Below the pieces are notes generated by a model, which saw only the letters and a list, made by a program, of their open reading frames with translations, was not told the origin of the DNA and ran no database searches. From the NCBI GenBank assembly GCA_018136815.1, contig CM030939.1, positions 558,001 through 622,000 on the forward strand: a stretch of DNA of 64,000 nucleotides, read 5' to 3'. How positions within the stretch are numbered: position 1 is the stretch's first letter; each line of letters opens with the position of its first letter. This document shows positions 1 to 10,849 of this stretch, in pieces. The position numbers were made by a program, and so were the translations under genes. The stretch is from Isochrysis galbana (taxonomy: Eukaryota; Haptophyta; Isochrysidales; Isochrysidaceae).

Positions 1-125
1 AAATTAAATTAATAGGTTTGATTTTGAGCTATCTAGATATTAGCTAACAGGGCGCTTCGACTATCTAGATAGATACTAATAGTGGCTCAGCACTATCTAG
101 ATAGATACTAATAGTGCCCGAGCCT
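1..125. repeat. AT-rich dispersed repeat with two direct repeats
   Basis: The left edge holds two near-identical direct repeats built on ACTATCTAGATAGATACTA (about 60-85 and 92-116). Similar TATCTAGATA words recur inside the hAT element at 413-1355 and at 39800-39870. This resembles the subterminal repeat region of a DNA transposon whose other end lies outside the window. No coding potential is seen. Confidence 0.45.
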
Positions 126-229
126 TGCCTAAAAGTAGTAATAATTAGATATCTGCTATATGATATATTTGATGTTCGAGTGTATGAGTGCATGAGCATG
201 ACTGTGTGTGGGCGAATGAACCCATACAT

Positions 230-395
230 TACGCTTCATCGATCGCTCGGCCACACCTTGCTCGCGAACATGGCCGCTGCGGCAGCAGGGCGTCAGTCAT
301 GGCTTGGTCAGCCAGCGCGGCGGGGGGGGCGGAGAGAGAGGAGGGGAGCGGGGCGCGCTCCATGACCCTATCGTTATAACGATAGTTGTCCTCCT
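230..395 (-). mobile_element. LINE 5' end fragment (ORF start plus palindromic hairpin)
   Basis: Read on the minus strand, this begins with the perfect 18-bp palindrome CTATCGTTATAACGATAG (369-386), followed within a few bases by an ATG (363) and codons for a MERAPL... protein. It is closely similar to 53240-53465, also on the minus strand. The same plan (hairpin, then ATGGAGCGCGC) opens several other LINE-like copies in the window. The coding part is truncated at about 235. I infer a 5' fragment of a non-LTR retrotransposon. Confidence 0.6.
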
Positions 396-412
396 TTATA
401 GCGTATAGCGGC

Positions 413-1355
413 TAAGGCGTGGAACAAGTTACCCAGCTAACTACTTAGTTGGCTATCTACCACGCTTTGGCACTATCTTTAAGTAGGTACTTAGCAGTGG
501 AGCACTATCTCTAAGTAGGTACTTAGCATATGGGGCATAACCAGTTAATACCCAATTAATACCGCCCGCCCGCGCGCGCATGCGTGTGCGTGCGTGCGAG
601 CCCACGTAATGATAAATAAATGCGCAAGCTCAAGCTCAATCAAGCTCTCACTCATTCACAATTGGCTGCTGCGAGCAAAGCATGCTCTAAGCTTTCATCT
701 GCTTGGGAAGCTTTGAGATCATCGTCATCGTGCAACTTACCGGTCTTTGTTAGAGAACATGAGAACATCCGTTCAACTCCGGCCGAGCTCGCAGGCCTAC
801 CGAGATATTATCGTCGGGCCATCTTAGCAAGTAGCAAGGACGGGCAGCCCACCCGGGCCGCTGTGTGTGGTCGCGCTGCTTCCACCATCCACCATGCTGA
901 CACTAACACGCCGAGGTCTAAGTTGTCCTCGTCTTCAGCCGGCAGGTCGGCAGGTTCAAGTATCAAGTACCGCTCCAAATCATCAAGCACCTCAGCTTCC
1001 ACTTCCTCGGATGTCATCGTCATGTCGCTCGTACTAGACAATAGAGGGGGCTATGGGAGCGGAGAAAAGGCGAGGAGGGCGTGGGCGTGGGCGGGCGCAC
1101 AATGGATTGACAATGGTTCAACAAAGAGTAAACAGTCAACAGTAAAGCCAAACCCAAACAAATAATTAGAATAAAAATAGAAAACAGCTAACCAATTATC
1201 TAGATATCTCAGTTATCTAAGTTAACTAGCTGGACTTTGGCATTATCTCGAAGTAAGTACTTAGCTGCGGGCACTATCTTTAAGTAGGTACTTAGCCATG
1301 AGTCACTATCTACTTCTAAGTACTTAGTGCTTACAAGCCCCTGTTCCACGCCTTA
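413..1355 (-). mobile_element. Non-autonomous hAT DNA transposon with intact ends
   Basis: Both ends carry the inverted repeat TAAGGCGTGGAACA (413-426, and its complement ending at 1355). They are flanked by an exact 8-bp duplication ATAGCGGC at 405-412 and 1356-1363. An 8-bp duplication is the hallmark of the hAT superfamily, and the interior encodes on the minus strand the C-terminal dimerisation region of a hAT transposase. Five subterminal direct repeats with the core AAGTAGGTACTT lie near the two ends (471, 503, 1241, 1272, 1304). The element is about 943 bp, so it is an internally deleted derivative that would need a transposase supplied in trans. Confidence 0.85.
655..1041 (-). pseudogene. 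hAT transposase C-terminal fragment
   Basis: On the minus strand this reads an acidic segment, then a run of Trp-Trp and Ala-rich residues, then LLLAKMARR, a stop codon at about 814, and then YLGRPASSAGVERMFS followed by an acidic helix ending in AAANCE. The PASSAGVERMFS block is the conserved hAT dimerisation motif (usually SSxxxERxFS). The catalytic N-terminal and middle regions are missing and one in-frame stop interrupts the motif, so this is a relic. It lies wholly inside the hAT element at 413-1355. The overlapping plus-strand Ser-rich frame is considered a shadow. Confidence 0.75.
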
Positions 1356-1363
1356 ATAGCGGC

Positions 1364-2376
1364 CTCTTTCGCCTCTGGCCGCCGATCGCTGACCGCGCGC
1401 GCGCCTCTGTGTTTCCTCTGTGTTGCGCCACGAGAGGTTTGAAACACGGCGAAACACGGCTGTGTTTGGCCTTTGTAGAAACACGGTGTTCCTGTGTTTC
1501 ACAAGTAGGGCGGTCAAACAGTGTTTTTATTAGGGGTGAAAAAATGACCATCTCGGAATTGAGGAAATTTGAGGATTTTTTTGGTAGAAAGTTCCCAATA
1601 CCAATACACCCAACTAGCACATATCCGGGGCCCATTATGTAGGACCCGGACCCCCCCTTGGGCCCCCACAACAAACAACAAAACGTAATCATGTCGCATT
1701 CTGTTGTATTCCTGCCCATCTGATACTACCTGCGTTATATAAATAGGGATTTGACCGTTTACTGGCCATAACGGCAATGACAGCGCGTCCAGGACGCCCG
1801 CCGCCCCCCCAACGGCTGCGAACCCCCCGCGCCCTTCCGGAGGTCAATCCGCCGCGATGTGCGAACGCCAACGGCCGCCGCATTCGCGCCGGTATGGCAA
1901 GTGGAACCGGGCCTCTTGGCAATTGTCCGAGGAGCTCGCCGTCTAGACGCACCGCCGCGCGGCGCACGCGCCACATCGCCCGCTCCGCCGTCGTTGCGGC
2001 CGAGGGGGGGGGGGGGAGGGCGCCCGCTCAACGGACGTGCGGGGGGGCGTTTGCGACGGTTGGTTGCGGTTTGAAGCGGGAGAGAGAGGGGGGGGGGGGC
2101 TGTTGGCATCTCCGCCGCCGCGGGGGGGGGGGAGGGAAGGGGGCGCGCGTCGTTCTGGGGGGAAGAGCCGAATCCGCGCGGGGGCGAGGCGGAGAGAGGG
2201 GAGAGAAAAAGAGAGGGACGTCGACGTTTCTTTCTTCTGCTCTGCTCTCCGCCCTTCTCTCTACACCACCCCGACAAGGAGAGTGGCGGTAGTAGGCTGC
2301 TGCTGCCACACGAGACAACGGAAAGCTCTTCTCCCCTTCCCCTTCCCCTCTGTCGTTTGTGCATTTACGGGAGCGG
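1364..2376. other. Intergenic region upstream of the surface-protein gene
   Basis: About 1 kb without a convincing gene. It contains a cluster of GAAACACGG words (1440-1500), one copy of the dispersed AGGGCGGTCAAAC motif at 1507-1519, a C-rich block near 1645-1665, and several long G runs between 2005 and 2140. A TATA-like TTATATAAATAG lies at 1735-1746, more than 600 bp upstream of the predicted start codon, so its role as a promoter is uncertain. Open frames here overlap on both strands and look like GC-rich shadows. Confidence 0.4.
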
Positions 2377-5300
2377 ATGAGCATGTCCACGCTCCTTCTC
2401 CTCGGCGGCATCGGCGCCGCCACCGCACTCTCCTGCGGCGACCCCGCGGCGCAAAACTTTTTGTATCGCGCCGACGGTCTCTTTGACTCTGCGCTCTGCG
2501 CGTACGAGCCTGTCTACTACTGCAACGACCCCACGGCCACGAATTACCAGTCTGGTAAGCGATTATCGGTTGTGCGCGCACCGCCACAAGCACCATGCCC
2601 AACGCCGCCCCGTCGAGCGCCAGGATCTTATGAAGGATTGTCGACACCTGCGGTGGCCTCGAGAGGGTCAGCTCTCGAGGTTGCACGTATGGAGCCCTGC
2701 CCGTGGCTGCCTTTGGTCGCCCTCGTCGATCGTCGGTCTCGTCGATGTTCTAGTATGCTGCTGTCCAGGGCATTGAAGGCTGACGAGCGTCCACTTCCCC
2801 TCAATGTTATGCAGCCCCCTCGGAGTCCAACCGCGACTACTTCCCGCGGTTGTGGGCATGCACGTACAACATTGTTGCATGCATGGACCCGACAGCCGAC
2901 AACTACTACTCACGTGCCGACACGGACGACCGATCAAAATGCACGTATGGTGGCTGCACCAACCCGGACGCCTCCAACTACGATCCGTCGGTGCGTCCTT
3001 CCCTTTCTCTTCCAAGCCTTCATTCCACCTGTGTTGGCTGACTTGAGGAACCTCTCCTTTGTGACACAGGCGACATACCACGACGGCACCTGCACGTACG
3101 ACAAGGTTGGATGCACGGTGAGAAAGGCCCATTAAAGCCACGAGCGTTTCCATGCTCGTCTGGCTTATCAACCTCCTGCTCCCGTCTTCTTTCCCAGGAC
3201 CCAACGGCGGCCAATTACCACTCGGCTTTCACCATCTCGTGCCAGGCGTTCGCCCCGCCCCCAGCCCTACCAAGTCCGAGCAACCCTCCTCCTCCCCCAC
3301 CGCCCCCGACGCCGAGCCCACCACCTCCACCCCATCGCTTCCGCCCTTGTCCCCGCCGCCGTCCCCTCCACCGTCTCCACCACCTCACCCCCCCCTCCCG
3401 CGCCGCCGCCCCCGTTGACTCCCCCTCCGTCACCGCCACCCTTTTCCCCACCGCCGCCTCCCTCACCACCCCCGCCCTCGCCGCCGCCTCCCTCACCACC
3501 TCCGCCATCTCCGCCGCCTCTCCAGCCGCCCTCACCCTCGCCGCCACCCTCGCCGCCGCCGTTCCCTCCGCTGTCAGGGCGGCGGTTACAAGTGTCACCA
3601 CCCCCATCGCCCCCCCCCCCCTCGCCGCCACCGCCATCGCCCCCCCCCCCTCGCCGCCGCCGTCGCCCCCGCCGCCGTCGCCCCCACCGCCGTCGCCCCC
3701 ACCGCCGTCGCCCCCACCGCCGTCGCCGCCGCCGCCGTCGCCGCCGCCGTCGCCCCCGCCGCCGTCGCCACCACCGCCGTCGCCACCACCGCCGTCGCCA
3801 CCACCGCCGTCGCCACCACCGCCGTCGCCACCGCCGTCGCCCCCGCCGCCGTCGCCGCCGCCGCCGTCGCCCCCACCGCCATCGCCGCCGCCGTCGCCCC
3901 CGCCGCCGTCGCCCCCGCCGCCGTCGCCCCCGCCGCCGTCGCCCCCGCCGCCGTCGCCCCCGCCGCCGTCGCCTCCCCCGCCGTCGCCTCCCCCGCCGTC
4001 GCCTCCGCCGCCGTCGCCCCCGCCGCCGTCGCCCCCGCCGCCGTCGCCCCCGCCGCCGTCGCCCCGCCGCCGTCGCCCCCGCCACCGTCGCCCCCGCCAC
4101 CGTCGCCCCCGCCACCGTCGCCTCCCCCACCGTCGCCTCCCCCACCGTCGCCGCCACCGTCACGGCCGCCGCGCTCGCCCCCGCCGCCGTCGCCGCCCCC
4201 GCCCTCGCCCCCGCCCTCGCCACCGCCGCCATCGCCACCGCCGCCATCGCCTCCGCCGCCATCGCCACCGCCGCCATCGCCGCCATCGCCGCCGCCATCG
4301 CCCATTCAGCCCATCCCCCCATCGCCACCGCCTTTCTCGCCGCCGCCGTCGCCGCCGCCGTCGCCGCCGCCGCCGTCGCCGCCGCCGCCGTCGCCGCCGC
4401 CGCCGTCGCCGCCGCCGTCGCCGCCGCCGCCGTCGCCGTCGCCGCCGCCGAAGCCGCCGCGCGTCGCTCCCTATCCTCCACCCTTCCTGCCGCCCCCATC
4501 CCCTCCACCAGTGCCGCCGCCGTCGTCCCCCCCTCCGTCGCCCCCCCCGCCGTCCCCCCTTCCCCCTTCGCTCCCCCCGCCGTCCCCCTCTCCCCCTTCG
4601 CTCCCCCCGCCGTCGCCTCCCCCGCCGTCACCGCCGCCGCCATTCTCGCCGTATCCCTCGCCGCCGCCAATTCCGCCACCGTCGCCACCGCCGAGACCCC
4701 CGCCATCTCCGCCGCTGCCTTCCCCGCCGCTGCCCTCCCTCCCTCCGCCCTCCCTCCCCCCGCCATCCCCTCCACCGCCACCCCCCCCACCGCCATCCCT
4801 GCCTCCGCCCTCGGATCCGCCTGCTCCACCGTCCGCGCCGCCGCCACCGTCTGTACCGCCGTCGCCGCCGTCGCCGCCGTCGCCACCGCTATCGCCACCC
4901 CTGCCACCCTCCGCGCCGTCGCCGTCGCTGCCCCCATTGTCGCCACCGCCCTCGCCGCCATCCCTTCCGCCACCATCGTCGCCCCCCGCTCCCCCGCCCT
5001 CTCCCATTTCTCCGCCCTCGCCGCCCTCGCCGCCTTCGCCGTCTTCTCCGCCCCCGCCGCCCCCGCCGCCCAATCCACCCCCGCCTGGCACTTGCTGCCA
5101 ATACACTGGATGTACGCACTCGCTGGCCCTAAACTATGATCCGTTCGCGCCGCTTTCGGACTTGCGCAAATGCGTATGGGGCTCCAACTATTACAACCGC
5201 GTGGGCTGCACCGACCCGCGCGCCATCAATTATGACTCATTTGCGACAACTTGTATTGCCGCGCATCCTGTGCCTCCGTCGCCACCGCCGCCGCCGCCGT

Positions 5301-8148
5301 CCCCTCCGTCATCCCCGCCATCGTCTCCGCCACCGTTGCCCCCCCCATCCCCCCCGCCGCCGACGCCCCCGCCGCCGTCGCCCCCGCCGCCGACGCCACC
5401 GCCGCCGTCGCCACCGCCATCGGTCCCTCCGTCGCCACCGCCGGCGCCCCCGCCGGCGCCCCCACCGCCGGTGTTTCCGATCCCTCCGTCGCCTCCGCCT
5501 ACGCCTCCGCCTCCGCCCCCTCCGTCATCGCCGCCGCCGCCGCCGCCGTCGCCGCCGCCGTCGCCACCGCCATTCCCCCCGCCGCCGTCGCCACCGCCGC
5601 CAATCCCACCACCCTCCCCTCCGCCACCTTCGCCCCCGCCTCCTTCGCCACCGCCACCCTCACCCCCCCACCCTCGCCCCCTCCGCCATCTCCTCCTCCG
5701 CCTCGTCCGCCGCCCTTCCCTCCGCCCCTTGCGCCTTATCCCGCGCCTCCGCCGCCATCGCCGCCGCCGCCATCGCCGCCGCCGCCATCGCCGCCGCCGC
5801 CATCGCCGCCCCCGCCATCGCCGCCCCCGCCATCGCCGCCCCCGCCATCGCCGCCCCCACCGTCGTCGCCGTCGCCCTCACCGCCGCCTCCCTCGCCTCC
5901 TCCTCCCTCGCCTCCGCCTTTTGCGCCTCCTGCTAACCCATCCCAACCGCCGCCCCCGCCGCCACCACCACCGCCGTCGCCACCGCCGCCATCGCCGCCA
6001 CCGCCGTCGCCGCCACCGCCGTCCCCGTCGCCACCGCCGTCGCCGCCGCCACCGTCCCAGCCCCCTCCCTCGCTGCCCCCTCCCTCGCCGCCGCCGACGC
6101 CGCCGCCGGCGCCGCCACCGTCTCCGCCCCCACCGTCTCCGCCGCCGTCTACTCCCCCTTCGCCGCCGCCGCTTCCACCGCCCCCTTTGGAAGGCTGTGA
6201 GAAGGTGTGCCTTTATGTCACCAACTCGCTCCACGAAACGGTGCCGATGCTCTGGGTCAACACTGTCCCCCTCCCTGAGGACGCTCGTTTTGGGCTCATG
6301 CAGCCCGAGATGGCTTCCGGGCCGTCGGCAGCATCGGATTTCACCAACCTCATCTGGGGCTCCGATGGCCACGTTTCTGATACACCGACTGCCACGCTCA
6401 CGAGCGCCGACGGCGAAGCGACGCTCTACTACAATGACAATTTCCGCGTTTCCGAGGGCTCATCAGGCGAGGCTGAGCTCGCGTCGGGTGCCATCCCTGA
6501 CGGCTCCCTCGTCATGAACACAATCGACGATCCCACACCTGACCAGGGCTCGGGTGGCGATGCTCCCATCTACGGGTACGCCAAGTGTCAGTGGCTCCGG
6601 CACGCGCGCGGTGAGCTCCCGGGCTCGGCCTGCTCCGCCATGTGGGGCGGCAGCCTTGTTGAGGGCTATGTGTTCCAAGCAGCCGCCGGCACTATGGAGT
6701 GCGGCCGCCTGCTCGCCATCAACAACCAGGCCATGGATGCCTATCAGGCCATCGCCACCGGCCGCTGCCCGCGCGGCTCGCCCGTCGACACGGCCAACTA
6801 CTTTCCTGCGTGGACGCGCCGTCTGCTCGTCGGCGGCTGTATGATCCCGTCCGACCCAGAGTACGACTCCGAGGCCGAGGTGCACATTCCGCAGGACTGC
6901 TCCTCGCCCGCCGACTACAAGAAGGGCTGCCTCTTCCCGACGGCGCTCAACTTCGATCCTGCAGCCGTGCAACCTGGCCTGTGTGAGTGGCCTACGATCG
7001 GCTGCATGGACCCGACGGCGTACAACTACAACTCGCTCGCAACCGACTCTGGCCCGTGCATCGCCAAGGTGCCTGGGTGCTCCATCTTCCAGGGCTTGTA
7101 CAACGGCTTACCCAACGCCGATAAGTTTGTGGACGGTGGCCCGTATTCGGACAAGTTTTCCGGCGGTCTCCCGCTTGACCAGCTCCCGCTTGGCATGTGG
7201 GACACTACCATCTCGTACAACCGCACGACCGCTCTCTCGTACAGCGCAGACGCGACCGACCCGGCCGACTGCGTCATCGCGATTGAGGGCTGTATGGACC
7301 CCAGCGCTGCCAACTACGATTCAATGGCCACCGTTGACTCGGGCGGCTGGTGTCGTCCGTTGTCACAAGGCTGCATGGACAATCAGGAGTCGATTAACTT
7401 CGACGCCGACCACACCGTCGACTCGGGCTGCATCGGAAAGGCACCTGGTTGTACCAACCCCGCAGCCATAAATTACAACTCTAGGGCCACTCTCGACGAC
7501 GGGTCGTGCAAGGCAGCGCTCGTGGGCTGCGGCCATCCGAAAGCGGTAAATTACGACTCAGCCGTCACGACGCACAACGCCAGCGAGTGCCTGTGGTTCA
7601 ATCCGTCACCGCCCGCCCCGCCTGCCCCGCCGCTGGCGCCGGGAGGCGAGTCCAAGGCGTTCAGCGTCGTCGAGGTCGTCGCCTCATTCGACGTCGAGGT
7701 GTCTGACGTTCTCCAGCCGTGCTCCACCAAAGGACCCGGCTGGAACAAGGCTGGCTGCTTTGCCGAAACGCTCACGCGGCTTTCTGGCGGCAGGTCTTCT
7801 ACGCACACGGTCACCGCAGGCTCTGCCGTCGTGACGACGCGCGTTGCTTTCGAGTCGGAGTCGGCGGCAGATGCCGGTTTGACGACGATCTCCAACACCG
7901 ATCCTAGCACGATTGATACGGACGGCCTCGGGGTGCCTTCTAGCCTCACGACCTCGCGCCAGGGGACTGTTTATCTCGCTTTCAGCCCGATTGTCGTTGA
8001 GGAGCAGTCGAACAATACCGGCGCAATCGTAGGCGGAATTGTGGGCGGAGTTGTGTTTGTTGTGCTGATCGCCCTTGCCATATGGTATTGGTTCAAGAAA
8101 GGACGCGTGCGCGTCAAGAAGCGCTCGTCGGTCACGCCCGGTGAGTGA
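2377..8148 (+). CDS. Ser-Pro-rich (SPPPP) single-pass cell-surface glycoprotein
   Basis: Predicted exons are 2377-2554, 2815-2990, 3070-3117 and 3198-8148, all with GT-AG borders and matching phases. The ATG at 2377 opens a signal peptide (MSMSTLLLLGG, ending near TALS). Small Cys modules of the type GCxxPxAxNYDxxA follow. Next comes a rod of SPPPP repeats (about 3270-5090), two more Cys modules (5090-5270) and a second rod (5270-6190). A globular Cys-containing domain with five or more further GCMDPTAxNY modules covers 6190-7600. A Ser/Thr-rich stretch and a transmembrane helix (about 8020-8090) with a short basic tail end the protein. The rods resemble extensin/pherophorin hydroxyproline-rich wall proteins; a role in the cell covering or adhesion is inferred. 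The rods change reading frame at least five times, and the last exon is one base off a multiple of three. The stop sits in CCCGGTGAGTGA, a possible donor, so a further C-terminal exon is possible. Confidence 0.75.
3270..5090. repeat. GC-rich SPPPP-coding repeat tract 1
   Basis: Nearly pure (C,G)-rich hexa- and pentacodon repetition, mostly CCGCCGTCGCCC-type units, encoding SPPPP in one frame. The other two plus frames then read Arg/His- or Ala-rich, and the minus strand reads Gly-, Arg- or Ala-rich. The SPPPP frame shifts at about 3340, 3415, 3640, 4070 and later near 5665. The tract is prone to replication slippage and to sequencing or assembly error. Confidence 0.8.
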
Positions 8149-8530
8149 TGATGGCTCCGCTTTCTTGTGTCCAACCATAGTGAGCATTGCGCGGTTTTGA
8201 GATTCCAGCGTCTTCTTGGGTTCATGATAGTTGCAAATTGCAAATTGTTGAGAAGAATTGGGCGGTCAAACCGGGCGCTTAAGTTCTAATCTAAATGTTG
8301 GTTGACTATGAGCTGAAAGCCCCGGCGAAAGCGGCTCGGAGGGTCTCCCCGCCTTTTCAGAATCCGCTCGTCCGAAAACATGGTACGAAGTCTAGGGCGG
8401 TCAAACACGCAAGGGTGAAAATTCAATAAGTCAAGATTTTTATCACGCGATTTTTAGGATATTACAATGGTAATGCAGTGCGATTTTGGTGGACTCTAAG
8501 ATCGGTATGTAGTGGTACTCGTGATTCAAC
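8149..8530. other. 3' flank with two GGGCGGTCAAAC motifs
   Basis: Noncoding. Two copies of the dispersed GGGCGGTCAAAC motif occur at about 8260 and 8396. The second is followed by an A/T-rich stretch, as in the other copies of this motif. Nothing else recognised. Confidence 0.4.
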
Positions 8531-8644
8531 TCTATAGAAATCTCTTACTCCATAGGGGGAAGCCGCAAGGCCGGGCCCCGAGACGCGACCCAAAGCGCCT
8601 CACAGCAACTGCGAGCCAAAAGGCCCGCCCCCCCCCTCCCCCGA

Positions 8645-8800
8645 CGCCAGACTGACGGATTGGAATGGCCCATAGGGCCTGAGGACAATGAGGAAGGGGC
8701 AAAGCCGGCGGCAGGCGCGGCGAGGGAGGCGACTTCAGAGGTGCTGACGGGCTGAAGCCCGTCAGCAGAGGAAGGCGGGCAGGCGGGCTAGGGCGAGGAC
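8645..8800 (+). repeat. Dispersed repeat with 24-nt hairpin (copy 1)
   Basis: Shares more than 130 bp of near-identity with 61957-62095. It contains a perfect 10-bp stem GCTGACGGGC closed by a TGAA loop at 8744-8767. The second copy is joined directly to a LINE 5' end, so I infer that this block is a conserved part of the same LINE family, possibly its 3' region. Confidence 0.6.
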
Positions 8801-8816
8801 GGCGGCCTCGGCAAGA

Positions 8817-9293
8817 GTGCGCCACCGCTCTCCCTTCGTTGAGCTCTCGCCTTGGCGTGGGCGCTCTTCCCGATCTCGATCCGCCTCTACCCTCTCTCGA
8901 TCGGCCCCGCCGCCTCACGGCGGCGGACCGCATTGCCGCCTATCGTCGACACCACCTGGGCCTGGTGCCCGCCGGGCGTCGCTGGAAGCTAGCCCGTCCG
9001 GAATCGTGGCTTCGGTGGCCCGAGAAGTGGCTGCTCGCGCGGTGGTTAATACACCGGCGAGCCTCTATCCACGCCACTGCCTCTACGTGCGCGATCTTAT
9101 CGTGTGTCGCTACTCGGCGAGCGGCCCTACGCGCTACGTCGTAGACACCGCCCTCACCGTCGACAAGACGTTAGCGGACACTGGAGCTGGCCCGTCTGTA
9201 GTGACCTCTTGTTTTCTGTCCGCACGAAAATCGCCTTGCAGGACCACTGACTTAACCCCCCCCGGAGCAAGTGTTACAGGGCCAACCGTGTAA
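8817..9293 (+). pseudogene. Retroelement gag-protease fragment
   Basis: The plus frame ending at 9293 contains LADTGAGPSVV at about residues 122-132, which matches the active-site loop of retroviral-type aspartic proteases (xDTGAxxSx). A different plus frame (8839-9144) carries an Arg/Trp-rich stretch that could be the preceding gag part, so a frameshift near 9050 is likely. No reverse transcriptase follows. It is a decayed LTR-retrotransposon piece, probably Ty3/Gypsy-like given the LTR-like sequence downstream. Confidence 0.5.
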
Positions 9294-9529
9294 TAGTTGG
9301 GCGTTAGCCACACCGCCTAAACCCTCAGGTAAAACTCTCGTAGAAGAGAGAAGAGAGGGGACTATTATGCTGAATCCTGCGGTCTTGCGGACTGCCGTGC
9401 CGACCGCCGATTCTTCACCTAACCGTCCGGACGGGTGTGGCTGCCCTTTCGTTTAGCTGTTTCGTCTTTGCTCCTCCCTTGCGTGGTTTTGTTTTGCTCA
9501 TTCATTGCTCTCTCGCATGGAAGCTCGAT

Positions 9530-10330
9530 TCTAGCAAGGGGGTGTCGCATCCGCGATCGACCTTTTTGTTTTAGAAGTTGTTTGCGTTTCTATGTTCCCT
9601 CCTTGCAGGCTAGCCACGAGTCACCGTCGTAGTGTCCTACATTCGTCCATTCGCCCTTGCTGCCCTCGTCTCCTTTATCGCCTCCTTTGTCGCCTGCTTG
9701 CCCCTCACATGGCTCACCTCCTTGCGTGCTCCTCGCGTTTTAGGCTAAGTCGCGCGATCAGGTATCGCCGGTGCAAGGAACCGCCCCCATGTGTGACCCT
9801 GATTCCCCCTCAGGTGTTGGCCGTTGGATTATATCGTGGCGCTATTTTACTTCGGTCTTCATCAAATCACTTAAGGGTTTTCGAAAGATTCCCTCCTTAT
9901 TCCTGTGCGTAACTGTCGCCCCCGTCGGATCGTCCGTCGCCCCGTCGCTCTCTTGTCGGCATTCTCTTCCTCGTCCGATCTGCCAACGGGTTCCTGTGCG
10001 TTCCGTGATAGGGATACGTTAGTGTGGAGAGTGTTGATGTGAGTGTAGTGTCATCTCGTCGGTCCATCGGCCCCTAGCCGTCTGTCGCCTGTCGTTCTTC
10101 GTTCGTCGCTCTCGTCCTCGTTCTCGTTCCCGTTCTCGTCCCTCGTTCTCAACACTACCTCAATACCAAACCTCTCCAATCCCTCAGCCCCAGCCTATCC
10201 ATCCCGATCCGCCCAGCCATGTCCGCTCCGTCGTCGCGCTCGCCCTCGCCCAAGCCCGTCCTCCCGCCTTTCTCTGCTGAGGAGGTGGTCCAGCCCTTTT
10301 GCCCGCTCCAGTTCATCCCTCGATCCGTTG
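9530..10330 (+). mobile_element. Gypsy-like LTR remnant and gag start
   Basis: The sequence AGCAAGGGGGTGTCGCATCC at 9532 resembles a polypurine tract followed by an LTR start; the same G-run plus TGTCGCATTC or TGTCGAATC join occurs at 16045, 41092 and 57993. A pyrimidine-rich CGTTCTCGTC region (about 10090-10155) and then an ATG (10219) opening an MSAPSSRSPSPKP frame fit a 5' leader and gag start. The frame stops after about 57 codons. LTR limits cannot be set. Confidence 0.35.
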
Positions 10331-10504
10331 GACCAAAATGGCCACCCTGCCCCCACCATCAGCATTATTTCTCTACGCAAATACGATATTAAAAGCCATT
10401 TGCCTTGGGTAAAAATGTCCGAATGGACTGGGCAATCATCCTGGTCCCCCGGGGGACGGCCACCCCCCTCCCATCTGACACCCTCCCCCGCGCCCGGCAT
10501 CCCC

Positions 10505-10565
10505 TCCCGTCAGATGGGGGGGGGGGGGGGGGGGCTCGCGCGATGGGGGGGGGGGCTCGCGCGGG
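10505..10565 (+). repeat. Poly-G tracts
   Basis: Runs of about 18 and 9 consecutive G residues lie in a short interval and could form G-quadruplexes. Similar homopolymer runs recur at 2000-2140, 13078-13096 (C), 15662-15680 (C), 20210-20285 (G) and 56178-56230. Confidence 0.7.
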
Positions 10566-10849
10566 GGAGAAAGAAGGGAAGGGAGACAAGGCACGAGCTT
10601 ACAATCAGGCGACTGGTTCCGCCACGAAGTGTGGGTAGTCTGTGTGTTTAATGTGCGTGTTCTGATGAAGGGGGTGTATATGAGCGGCATGGCGCGTTGT
10701 TTTGGGCGCGCGTGGTGCTTGGTAGCGGACGTGAATTTGAGCGATGCGGCGTGCGCCATCCAGAGCTGCGCGTATGCGATGCACCCCCGCGCTGGTTCTT
10801 AGGCATTTAAACATACATCATAGAGGCGGGCGCTGCGATTACAAACGCA

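Noticed and set aside
620-1165. 181-codon Ser-rich plus-strand frame in the hAT element
   Set aside because: The opposite strand carries a recognisable hAT dimerisation motif; the plus frame is its antisense.
1735-1746. TATA box TTATATAAATAG as promoter of the surface-protein gene
   Set aside because: More than 600 bp from the start codon with no other support; noted in the intergenic entry only.
3640-4450. Short regular repeats as a CRISPR or satellite
   Set aside because: They are codon repeats for SPPPP within a signal-peptide/membrane-anchor protein.
3215-5106. Long Gly-, Ala- and Arg-rich minus-strand frames
   Set aside because: They are reading-frame shadows of the SPPPP repeats; no start context, domains or splice support.
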